The notes below the pieces were generated by a model. It was not told the origin of the DNA and did not search any database. It saw nothing but the letters and a program-made list of their open reading frames with translations. The translations under genes and the position numbers were made by a program. From an uncultured Peptococcaceae bacterium (GTDB lineage Bacteria > Bacillota > Limnochordia > Darwinibacteriales > Darwinibacteriaceae): DNA of 9,581 bases. Location of the stretch: the NCBI GenBank assembly GCA_937988745.1, contig CALKAR010000283.1, positions 1 through 9,581 on the forward strand, written 5' to 3'. Shown here piece by piece: positions 1 through 5,197 of the stretch (the stretch's first letter is position 1; the number at the start of each line of letters is the position of its first letter).

Positions 1-2
1 AA

Positions 3-125
3 CTTCGGCTCGCTTCCCATGCCCAGAAAGAGACTCGGCTTTACGCCGAGGCGGTGAGCGAGATCATGGCTCGCTTATTCCCGGTGAGTTGGGAAGCTTT
101 GTCACGCCACACAGAACCCAAGTAG
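3..125 (+). CDS. 3' end of an unidentified phage gene (partial)
   Basis: The third forward frame is open from the left edge to a TAG at 123-125 and gives the last 40 residues of a protein that begins outside the window. The peptide is charged and helix-like (for example AQKETRLYAEAVSEIMARLF) and ends in HTEPK. The other two frames are poorer candidates: frame 1 stops at 55-57, and frame 2 is read here only as an upstream extension of the next gene. The stop lies 11 nt before the next start, which fits the tight spacing of this block. In T7-like genomes the gene before the exonuclease region is often DNA polymerase or a small replication gene, but nothing in these 40 residues identifies it. 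Confidence 0.55.
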   Translation, partial: LRLASHAQKETRLYAEAVSEIMARLFPVSWEALSRHTEPK

Positions 126-136
126 AGGACACACCA

Positions 137-355
137 ATGGAGATCCCGTTCGATGTAGATCCGGTCTCGTTGCGGGTAACGGATCTGATTCGCCTTGCGT
201 TAACGCTGAATCAGGTCTCTGATCCGGCCGCAGTCAAAGCCGTGAAGAAGGCAATGAAAGCGATGGTAGCGGACATCGACTACATGGTTTACCCCGCGAT
301 CCAGTCGGGCGAGCCGCGTAACAACATCATGGTCTTCCCCGGAGGTAGGGCATGA
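137..355 (+). CDS. Small protein of unknown function, 72 aa
   Basis: I place the start at ATG 137, not at an upstream in-frame start near 89, because GAGGA at 125-129 is a good ribosome binding site at normal distance and the upstream extension overlaps the end of the preceding gene. The product is MEIPFDVDPV... and ends FPGGRA. It has a predicted amphipathic helix around residues 25-45 (AAVKAVKKAMKAMVADIDYM). No signal peptide, membrane segment or known motif is visible. Its stop overlaps the start of the next gene (ATGA at 352-355), so the two are probably translationally coupled. It sits in the replication block just upstream of the exonuclease, where T7-like phages carry varied small accessory genes. 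I do not recognise the family. Confidence 0.6.
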   Translation: MEIPFDVDPVSLRVTDLIRLALTLNQVSDPAAVKAVKKAMKAMVADIDYMVYPAIQSGEPRNNIMVFPGGRA

Positions 356-630
356 CGGACCGCCAAAGTACTCACGGACCCGACTGTTGGAGCTGGGGAC
401 CGAAGCATTACGACTGCGCCGTGCGAGAGATCGAGCGCGACGAGGCCCTGCTACGGCAGGTGCTGGAAGTGTTGAGTCGCACACATCAGACGGCTATGGA
501 GCAGGCCATGAAAGCAAGGGTTCCTGAATGCGCAGAGTTCGCGGAAATTTTCCAGGACTTGGATTATGTCGTCGCCACCCTGCGCGAGCGATTTGGCGAG
601 CGGGCGCAGCTATGGCCGCCATCGCGGTGA
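352..630 (+). CDS. Small Cys/His-containing phage protein of unknown function, 92 aa
   Basis: The ATG at 352 overlaps the previous stop as ATGA, and the upstream sequence GGAGGTAGGGC supplies a strong ribosome binding site. The N-terminus holds a conserved-looking patch, CWSWGPKHYDCAVREIE, at residues 12-28. H8, C12, H19 and C22 are spaced such that they could bind a metal, but that is only a guess. The rest (residues 29-85) is mostly charged helix. A W-G-P-x-H-Y-x-C-A patch resembles short hypothetical proteins of other podophages as I remember them; function is unknown. The 3' end overlaps the exonuclease start at 612 by 19 nt. It may act with the exonuclease or other replication proteins, but this rests on position only. 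Confidence 0.65.
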   Translation: MTDRQSTHGPDCWSWGPKHYDCAVREIERDEALLRQVLEVLSRTHQTAMEQAMKARVPECAEFAEIFQDLDYVVATLRERFGERAQLWPPSR

Positions 631-1442
631 TGGACGGCGACGTTCTTGCCTACGAGGTTGCTGCTGGTAGCGAGGAGCCGATCAATTGGGGTGACGGGCT
701 ATGGACTCTTCATGCGTGGGAGGGCCCGGCCCGCGCCGCATTGACCTCACGCATCGAGCAACTGGCGGAGAAAGTGGGTGCCACTAGAATCATTGTGGCG
801 CTCTCCGACACTGAGAACTGGCGGAAGAAGATTCTGCCTTCTTACAAGGAGAACCGCCAGTTCCAGCGCAAGCCGATGCTCCTTAAAGCACTCAAGGAGC
901 ATCTCTGCGAGTCTTTCGAGACCTGCGTCCAGCCTGGGTTGGAGGCAGATGATGTGCTCGGCATCCTCGCAACATGGCGTGGCATCAGGGGCGAGAAGGT
1001 AATCGTCACCAAGGACAAGGATCTCAAGACCGTCCCCGGGCTTCACTACCTCGCTCACAAGGAAGACCTCGGAATTTTCGAGATCTCTCCTTCGGAAGCC
1101 GACGACTGGCATCTAATCCAGACCCTCGCTGGCGACGTGTCGGATGGCTACTCCGGCTGCCCAGGTATCGGTGTCGAGACGGCTCGAAAGATTATCGAGG
1201 AGCCGTTCGGCTGGGAACAGTACGAGCATACCTTTGCGTCCGGTAAGCGAGCCGGAGAGACCGAACTCCGCTGGCGCAAGATCGAGGTAGCAACGAAATG
1301 GGAGGCGGTTGTTTCCCACTTCATTAAGGCAGGGCTTTCCGAAGAGGAAGCCCTAACGCAAGCCCGCGTGGCACGCATCTGTCGCGCTTGCGATTACGAC
1401 TTCGAGAACGAGGAGGTCAAGTTGTGGAACCCTACACTTTAG
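612..1442 (+). CDS. 5'-3' exonuclease, T7 gp6 / FEN family
   Basis: This 276-residue protein is a 5'-3' exonuclease of the FEN/PIN-like family, the counterpart of T7 gp6, which degrades host DNA and removes RNA primers during phage replication. Visible metal-binding acidic residues are D8 and D10 (VMDGD), D66, the E111-A-D113-D114 motif in GLEADDVLG, D135 and D137 (VTKDKD), and D175 and D178 in GDVSDGYSGCPGIG. The last runs into the helix-hairpin-helix DNA-binding element (PGIGVETARKII, residues 184-195). Length is close to T7 gp6 (about 300). The frame stays open upstream to about 528, but that would bury the start deep in the preceding gene. ATG 612 has GAGCGGG upstream and gives a normal N-terminus; ATG 630 is a shorter alternative. 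The 3' end overlaps the next gene, whose ribosome binding site lies inside this one. Confidence 0.93.
   Translation: MAAIAVMDGDVLAYEVAAGSEEPINWGDGLWTLHAWEGPARAALTSRIEQLAEKVGATRIIVALSDTENWRKKILPSYKENRQFQRKPMLLKALKEHLCESFETCVQPGLEADDVLGILATWRGIRGEKVIVTKDKDLKTVPGLHYLAHKEDLGIFEISPSEADDWHLIQTLAGDVSDGYSGCPGIGVETARKIIEEPFGWEQYEHTFASGKRAGETELRWRKIEVATKWEAVVSHFIKAGLSEEEALTQARVARICRACDYDFENEEVKLWNPTL
1411..1426 (+). promoter_or_regulatory. Consensus Shine-Dalgarno deciding a GTG start
   Basis: AGGAGG at 1411-1416 lies 7 nt before GTG 1424, the best ribosome binding site in the window. It argues for GTG 1424 over the in-frame ATG 1445 and over the upstream TTG 1388. It sits within the exonuclease coding sequence. 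Confidence 0.75.
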
Positions 1443-1747
1443 ACATGGTGAACAGTCCGCTTCACTACACTGGGGAGGTGGACCACCTTACGTTGTTTGT
1501 TAGGGGTCGCCTTCTGAAAGATGGGGTGGCCCCATTGAATATCGAATGCATCGAGGCGATGATCTCGATGCTATCTATCGAAGAACTCCGCGGTTTTTTC
1601 CGTGGAAACTCCCTCAAGTATCGCTGGCGTTATCGCTTGAAAAACGGGGTCGAAGATCTTCGGAAAGCAGAGTGGTACGAGAAGAAACTCCTCAAGCTTG
1701 AGGAGGCTATTCTCGAATGGCAAGAGATGAACAACGACCATGATTGA
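1424..1747 (+). CDS. DUF3310 protein, T7 gp1.7-like putative nucleotide kinase
   Basis: The DUF3310 signature is clear: VNSPLHY (residues 9-15), IECIEAM (40-46), GFFRGNSLKYRWR (57-69) and KNGVEDLRKAEWYEKKL (73-89). Relatives are widespread in phages and are often named nucleotide kinase after T7 gp1.7, which phosphorylates deoxynucleoside monophosphates. That activity has not been shown for this protein. The start is GTG 1424, chosen for the AGGAGG 7 nt upstream, giving 107 aa; ATG 1445 would give 100 aa. The stretch between the HY and the IECIEA motif is about 24 residues (GEVDHLTLFVRGRLLKDGVAPLN), longer than the few residues I expect in the family. It overlaps the exonuclease by 19 nt and the MazG-like gene by 8 nt, forming one dNTP-supply operon. 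Confidence 0.85.
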   Translation: MEPYTLDMVNSPLHYTGEVDHLTLFVRGRLLKDGVAPLNIECIEAMISMLSIEELRGFFRGNSLKYRWRYRLKNGVEDLRKAEWYEKKLLKLEEAILEWQEMNNDHD

Positions 1748-2039
1748 ATCACTAGAAACCTCTATTTTGATCTGGGCTGAAGAACGGGGAATTTTCGAGA
1801 GCGGGACGCCGTTCAGCCAATTCCGTAAGACGGAAGAGGAAGTCACCGAGCTTCATGCTGCCCTCCTGTACAATGACAAGGAAGCAATCAAGGACGCCAT
1901 CGGTGATATTGTGGTCACGCTAATCATCCAGGCGCACATGCATGGGCTGTCGCTCGGGCAGTGTCTTGCATCCGCCTATCACGAGATCAGGGACCGCAAG
2001 GGTAAGATGGTAGACGGGGTCTTCGTGAAGGAGGGGTGA
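1740..2039 (+). CDS. MazG-like nucleotide pyrophosphohydrolase, 99 aa
   Basis: This is a small all-alpha NTP pyrophosphohydrolase of the MazG-like superfamily, which hydrolyses (d)NTPs to monophosphates plus pyrophosphate. In phages it is thought to clean or adjust the nucleotide pool or to affect ppGpp-type signalling. The metal-binding motif is visible as E33-E34-x-x-E37 (TEEEVTEL), followed about 15 residues later by KDAIGDIVVTLI with D52 and D56. The usual E of the ExxD half is replaced, with D52 one position away. The N-terminal W12 and the TPFSQFRKTEEE stretch also fit. The ATG at 1740 overlaps the DUF3310 end, and the stop overlaps the reductase start as TGATG (2037-2041). Those two neighbours support a role in dNTP metabolism. 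Confidence 0.85.
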   Translation: MIESLETSILIWAEERGIFESGTPFSQFRKTEEEVTELHAALLYNDKEAIKDAIGDIVVTLIIQAHMHGLSLGQCLASAYHEIRDRKGKMVDGVFVKEG

Positions 2040-3904
2040 TGGAACTCGCTACGAAGATTCTCTCCGACATTACGGTCTTCTCGAAATACGCTAAGTACAT
2101 CCCCGAGATCCGTCGGCGCGAGACCTGGGAGGAAATCTGCGAGCGTAACATGGCGATGCACATTCGCCGGTATCCGCATATCCGCGAGCAGATCAAGTCC
2201 GTCTACAAACACTTCGTCCTACCTAAGCGGATCCTCCCCTCGATGCGCTCCCTTCAGTTCGGCGGGCGTCCCATCGAGCTGGCTCCGAACCGGATCTACA
2301 ACTGCGCCTATATGCCCGCCGAAGACCTGGCGACCTTCTGGGAGACTATGTTCCTGCTGCTTGGCGGTACTGGCGTAGGGTTCTCGGTGCAGCGGCATCA
2401 CGTCGCAAAGCTGCCTCCGCTGATGGGGCCGATGGGGCGCAGTCGGCGGTATCTCGTCGGTGACAGTATCGAAGGTTGGGCTGATGCCGTGAAGGTGTTG
2501 GTGGAGGCGTATTTCTACGGTAAGCCTCCTCCGGTCTTCGACTTCTCGGACATTCGCCCGAAAGGTGCTCTGCTCATTACCAGCGGAGGGCGTGCTCCCG
2601 GTCCTGAGCCGCTGAAGGTCTGTTTGGAGAGGCTGGAAGGACTACTCGATCGTGCTCTTATTGAGCGCGGACGCGGAACCAAGCTCAAGCCTATCGAAGT
2701 CCACGACATGCAGTGTCATATCGCCGATGCGGTGCTCGCTGGTGGTATCCGTCGTGCAGCTCTCATTTCGTTGTTCTCGATGGACGACGAGGAGATGCTC
2801 AACGCGAAGGCTGGCGCGTGGTGGGAGGAGAACCCGCAGCGTGGTCGCGCCAATAACTCCGCCGTGATACTCCGCCATCGGGTCGGGCGCGAGGACTTCG
2901 ACCGGCTCTGGGCCAGGGTGGAAGCCAGCAACTCCGGCGAGCCTGGGGTGTACTTCACGCACGACATGAATTGGGGGACCAACCCCTGCGCCGAGATCGC
3001 TCTGCGTCCGTATCAATTTTGCAACCTCGTCGATATAAACGCGAGCGACGTGTACGACCAGGACGAGCTGAACGAGAGAGCGGCAGCGGCTGCTTTCATT
3101 GCGACGCTCCAGGCTGGGTACACCGACTTCCACTACCTACGCCCGATCTGGCGGGAGACTACCGAGAAGGATGCTCTAATCGGTGTTGGGATGACCGGCA
3201 TAGCCTCCGGTGGTGTTCTGTCGCTCGATTTGCGTGAAGCCGCTGCGAAGGTCGTAGAGACCAACCGGACTATCGCCGACGCTATCGGCATCAATCCGGC
3301 AGCGCGTACCACTACCGTTAAACCCTCTGGCACCAGCTCTCTCGTGCTCGGCTGCTCAAGTGGTATCCATGCGTGGCACAGCGAGTTCTACATCCGCCGG
3401 ATGCGCATCGGGAAGAACGAGGCGCTCTACAAGTACCTCGCGGAGAATCACCCAGAGCTGGTGGCTGACGACCTCACCAACCCGTCTCAAGCCGTGATTG
3501 AGGTTCCGCAGAGGGCCCCCAAGGGAGCGATTCTGCGGCACGAGTCGCCGCTTGATCTCCTGGCCCGCGTCTCGAAGTTCAACCTGGAGTGGGTCAGAGC
3601 TGGACACATCGACGGGCAGAACGCTAACAACGTCTCCGTTACGGTGAGCGTGAAGCCGCACCAGTGGCGCGAGGTCGGTGACTGGATGTGGGAGCATCGG
3701 GATGAGTTTAACGGCATCTCAGTTCTCCCATACGACGGAGGCACCTACGTTCAGACACCGTTCGAGGACATCGACGAGGAGACTTATCTGCGGATGCTGG
3801 AACCCCTAAAGGCTGTAGATCTCACCCGCGTAATCGAAGATGAAGACAACACCGACCTGGCTGGGGAAGTCGCCTGTGCCGGTGGTGCCTGTGAGATCCA
3901 ATAG
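2039..3904 (+). CDS. nrdJ: Class II (adenosylcobalamin-dependent) ribonucleotide reductase
   Basis: This 621-residue enzyme reduces ribonucleotides to deoxyribonucleotides for phage DNA synthesis. It resembles the monomeric class II type typified by the Lactobacillus leichmannii ribonucleoside triphosphate reductase. Visible landmarks are the N-terminal redox cysteine C89 in RIYNCAYMP, the loop LLGGTGVGFS (107-116), the active-site block NPCAEIAL with N315, C317 (thiyl radical position) and E319, the second redox cysteine C328 in QFCNLVDIN, and the phosphate loop VKPSGTSS (about 427-434). The C-terminal pair CAGGAC (C613, C618) is the swinging arm that re-reduces the active site. All catalytic cysteines are present, so it looks functional. 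It is shorter than the roughly 740-residue bacterial enzyme. ATG 2039 is preferred over GTG 2036 because AAGGAGG at 2028-2034 then has normal spacing. No separate small subunit is needed, unlike class I. Confidence 0.93.
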   Translation: MELATKILSDITVFSKYAKYIPEIRRRETWEEICERNMAMHIRRYPHIREQIKSVYKHFVLPKRILPSMRSLQFGGRPIELAPNRIYNCAYMPAEDLATFWETMFLLLGGTGVGFSVQRHHVAKLPPLMGPMGRSRRYLVGDSIEGWADAVKVLVEAYFYGKPPPVFDFSDIRPKGALLITSGGRAPGPEPLKVCLERLEGLLDRALIERGRGTKLKPIEVHDMQCHIADAVLAGGIRRAALISLFSMDDEEMLNAKAGAWWEENPQRGRANNSAVILRHRVGREDFDRLWARVEASNSGEPGVYFTHDMNWGTNPCAEIALRPYQFCNLVDINASDVYDQDELNERAAAAAFIATLQAGYTDFHYLRPIWRETTEKDALIGVGMTGIASGGVLSLDLREAAAKVVETNRTIADAIGINPAARTTTVKPSGTSSLVLGCSSGIHAWHSEFYIRRMRIGKNEALYKYLAENHPELVADDLTNPSQAVIEVPQRAPKGAILRHESPLDLLARVSKFNLEWVRAGHIDGQNANNVSVTVSVKPHQWREVGDWMWEHRDEFNGISVLPYDGGTYVQTPFEDIDEETYLRMLEPLKAVDLTRVIEDEDNTDLAGEVACAGGACEIQ

Positions 3905-3915
3905 ACCTCCCTCAA

Positions 3916-3945
3916 GAGACTCGGCAGAGGGACTTGTCGAGTCTC
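3916..3945 (+). terminator. Stem-loop after the reductase gene, possible terminator
   Basis: GAGACTCG (3916-3923) pairs perfectly with CGAGTCTC (3938-3945). A G-T wobble, a C-G and an A-T pair extend it to 11 bp around an 8-nt loop. It begins 12 nt after the reductase stop and ends 19 nt before the phage promoter, a natural place to end or process upstream transcripts. No T-run follows (CCTATACC), so classical intrinsic termination is not supported. An RNA-processing or mRNA 3'-end stabilising hairpin is equally possible. Confidence 0.45.
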
Positions 3946-3963
3946 CCTATACCTATCTCCTCC

Positions 3964-3987
3964 AATTACAACTCAGTTTTGGAGAAC
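3964..3987 (+). promoter_or_regulatory. T7-type phage RNA polymerase promoter (copy 1)
   Basis: ATTACAACTCAGTTTTGG followed by AGAAC matches the element at 8263-8285 at 22 of 23 positions, and both lie in intergenic DNA ahead of virion genes. Aligned with the T7 consensus, with +1 at G3981, it keeps 11 of the 17 bases from -17 to -1, including ACTCA at -10 to -6, the main specificity region. Transcription would run into the structural genes from 4018. This marks the switch from the metabolism block to the virion block. The cognate single-subunit polymerase gene is outside the window, so assignment rests on the repeat, the T7 resemblance and the position. Confidence 0.8.
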
Positions 3988-4017
3988 CAGGGAAGATAAC
4001 CCCTATAGAGGTAACTA

Positions 4018-4233
4018 ATGGATAACTTCCCTTTCGTTCCTAAAGACCTTCTCGAAGCTCTAGAGAAGCTCTACCCAGAGCGGACTCCTGAGCCTGAGTG
4101 GTCTGACCGAGAAATCTGGATGCGTGTCGGTGAGCGGCGTGTGGTCCGTTTCCTCAAACGCATCTTCGAGCAACAGAATGAGAACGTGTTGAGGAGTACG
4201 CATGTGCTTGGTCAGAATGCCCAGGATGCCTGA
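4018..4233 (+). CDS. Small conserved podophage protein, 71 aa, function unknown
   Basis: This is the first gene after promoter copy 1. ATG 4018 is preceded by GAGGT at 4009-4013. The product reads MDNFPFVPKDLLEALEKLYP..., then EWSDREIWMRVGERRVVRFLKRIFEQQNE at about residues 27-55. From memory, this WSDREIW...VVRxL...EQQ pattern occurs in short hypothetical proteins next to virion genes in many T7-like phages; no function is known to me. It is soluble and probably helical. Its 3' end overlaps the next gene by 32 nt. T7 carries class III genes 6.5-7.3 at this position ahead of the portal. Confidence 0.75.
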   Translation: MDNFPFVPKDLLEALEKLYPERTPEPEWSDREIWMRVGERRVVRFLKRIFEQQNENVLRSTHVLGQNAQDA

Positions 4234-4405
4234 CGTGAAAACGCCAGCACCTCCACCCTCATCACCTGAGAAGAGCGCGGCTGAGGTTCAGGGCGCTCCA
4301 GAAAACCCGTTCGATATCCGTCCGACCAATCGTCGGAACAAGCTCCGCATTGACTTGAAGGCCGACGTGTTCGGCAACGGTCGGGTCTTGAAGAGGGTCA
4401 GTTGA
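4202..4405 (+). CDS. Small proline-rich protein with C-terminal LRIDL motif, T7 gp7.3-related
   Basis: ATG 4202 follows GAGGAG at 4190-4195, and the gene starts inside the end of the 4018 gene. The 67-residue product has an N-terminal MCLVRMPRMPDVKTPAPPP segment, a disordered Pro/Ala/Glu middle and a basic C-terminus, RRNKLRIDL (residues 44-52). The same R-x-x-LRIDL element ends the protein at 4858-5181, so the two look like diverged paralogues. Phage proteins with this kind of N-terminus and an LRIDL tail near the portal gene are commonly annotated as tail assembly or virion-associated, after T7 gp7.3. This copy lacks the terminal G-x-G-x-N-x-P stretch seen in the other. The stop overlaps the next start as TGATG. 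Confidence 0.7.
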   Translation: MCLVRMPRMPDVKTPAPPPSSPEKSAAEVQGAPENPFDIRPTNRRNKLRIDLKADVFGNGRVLKRVS

Positions 4406-4854
4406 TGGTCCCTAGGTACGTTCGCCTCGACGACGGCGTACCCACACGGATGACAGAGGAAGAGGTCAAACCCATCGTTTTGGCGGCGATGACCTATTAC
4501 GTGGACACTCTAAAATCCGAGTATGGGGAGTTTATCGTGTCCCCGGAAGAGGCCACGGAGAGATCCCTCAAGGAGCACTACATCGTGCTCATCAACGGCG
4601 AGTATCTCCTCGCCTACATTCTCGGAACCGAGTGGTACGCGAAAGGCTACGTCTTGTCCGAGGAATACCTAATCCGAGTCAGGAAAGGGCCGACAACGCT
4701 CTCCGACGTTTTCTCCGTGATGAAGGCGCTGGCACTGATTCATGGAGCCAGAGGCTGCCAGATTGGCACTCGTGCAGCCAAAAACAAAGAAGCAATCCGA
4801 AGACTGTATCAACGACATGGTTCGACAGAAACCATGACGGTAATGAGGTTTTGA
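4405..4854 (+). CDS. Possible GNAT-fold acetyltransferase-like phage protein, 149 aa
   Basis: ATG 4405 is preferred over TTG 4402 because AGAGGG at 4392-4397 then sits at normal distance; it overlaps the previous stop. The order of elements suggests a GNAT-like fold: an N-terminal strand-helix (residues 1-35), a central beta section around YIVLINGEYLLAYILG (59-74) and SEEYLIRVRKG (85-95), a long helix VFSVMKALALIHGARGC (102-118), then a C-terminal NKEAIRRLYQRHGS (127-140), reminiscent of the N-x-x-A-x-x-x-Y-x-x-x-G end of acetyltransferases. The usual acetyl-CoA R/Q-x-x-G-x-G/A loop is not obvious, so catalysis is doubtful. T7 gp13, an internal virion or morphogenesis protein, is a possible functional parallel. 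It lies between the two LRIDL-motif genes and ahead of the portal, which suggests a virion or assembly role. Confidence 0.6.
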   Translation: MVPRYVRLDDGVPTRMTEEEVKPIVLAAMTYYVDTLKSEYGEFIVSPEEATERSLKEHYIVLINGEYLLAYILGTEWYAKGYVLSEEYLIRVRKGPTTLSDVFSVMKALALIHGARGCQIGTRAAKNKEAIRRLYQRHGSTETMTVMRF

Positions 4855-4857
4855 TTC

Positions 4858-5181
4858 ATGGGTGGTGTCGTTAAGAAAGTCAAAAAGGGTATCAAGAGCA
4901 TCGGCAGGGCGGTGGAAAGGGCCGTCAGCAAGGCGTGGAAGATAACGGAGGATGTGGCGGGGGCTCCCTACGACGCGGTCAAAAACTTGGTAGACCCCCC
5001 GAAGCTCGAAGCGCCTACTCCAACGGCTCAGGCCGCTCCGCCGCCGGAGCAAGCAAAGCCCGAGATGGAAATGGCAGAGAACATCTCGCGGCGGAAGAGG
5101 AGACGGCGTAGCAGTCTGCGGATCGACCTCAATACGGGTGGTCCTCCCACTGGCACTGGCGTGAATCTGCCGGTGGGCTGA
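4858..5181 (+). CDS. T7 gp7.3-like tail assembly / virion protein, 107 aa
   Basis: This corresponds to T7 gp7.3, a small virion protein needed for tail assembly or adsorption. It has the same architecture: a Lys-rich N-terminus MGGVVKKVKKGIKSIGRAVE (compare MGKKVKKAVKKVTKSVKK in T7), a Pro/Ala-rich disordered middle (residues 47-70) and a basic stretch RRKRRRR (78-84). It ends with LRIDLNTGG and GTGVNLPVG. T7 gp7.3 is 99 residues, so length fits. ATG 4858 begins 4 nt after the upstream stop, with GAGG at 4845-4848. The portal gene starts 16 nt after its stop, the same order as 7.3-8 in T7. The LRIDL motif is shared with the 4202 gene. Confidence 0.85.
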   Translation: MGGVVKKVKKGIKSIGRAVERAVSKAWKITEDVAGAPYDAVKNLVDPPKLEAPTPTAQAAPPPEQAKPEMEMAENISRRKRRRRSSLRIDLNTGGPPTGTGVNLPVG

Positions 5182-5197
5182 TCGGCGAGGTAAGACC

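Noticed and set aside
34..50. CTCGGC/GCCGAG hairpin near the left edge
   Set aside because: A 6-bp stem inside a coding frame with no T-run; expected by chance in GC-rich DNA.
528..611. Upstream extension of the exonuclease frame to a start near 528
   Set aside because: It would overlap the preceding gene by about 100 nt, has no clear ribosome site, and the added residues (RRVRGNFPGLGLCRRHPARA) look like an out-of-frame reading of that gene.
2642..3133. 163-codon open frame on the - strand inside the reductase
   Set aside because: It lies opposite conserved catalytic segments of the reductase; a high-GC shadow frame.
3909..3945. Pseudoknot between CCCTC (3909-3913) and the loop GAGGG (3927-3931) of the boundary stem-loop
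   Set aside because: The 2-nt connector is too short to cross an 11-bp stem, so both pairings are unlikely together; at most they are alternatives.
3840..4025. Open frame across the reductase end and the intergenic promoter
   Set aside because: It overlaps the clearly coding reductase C-terminus (including the CAGGAC arm) and runs through the stem-loop and promoter.
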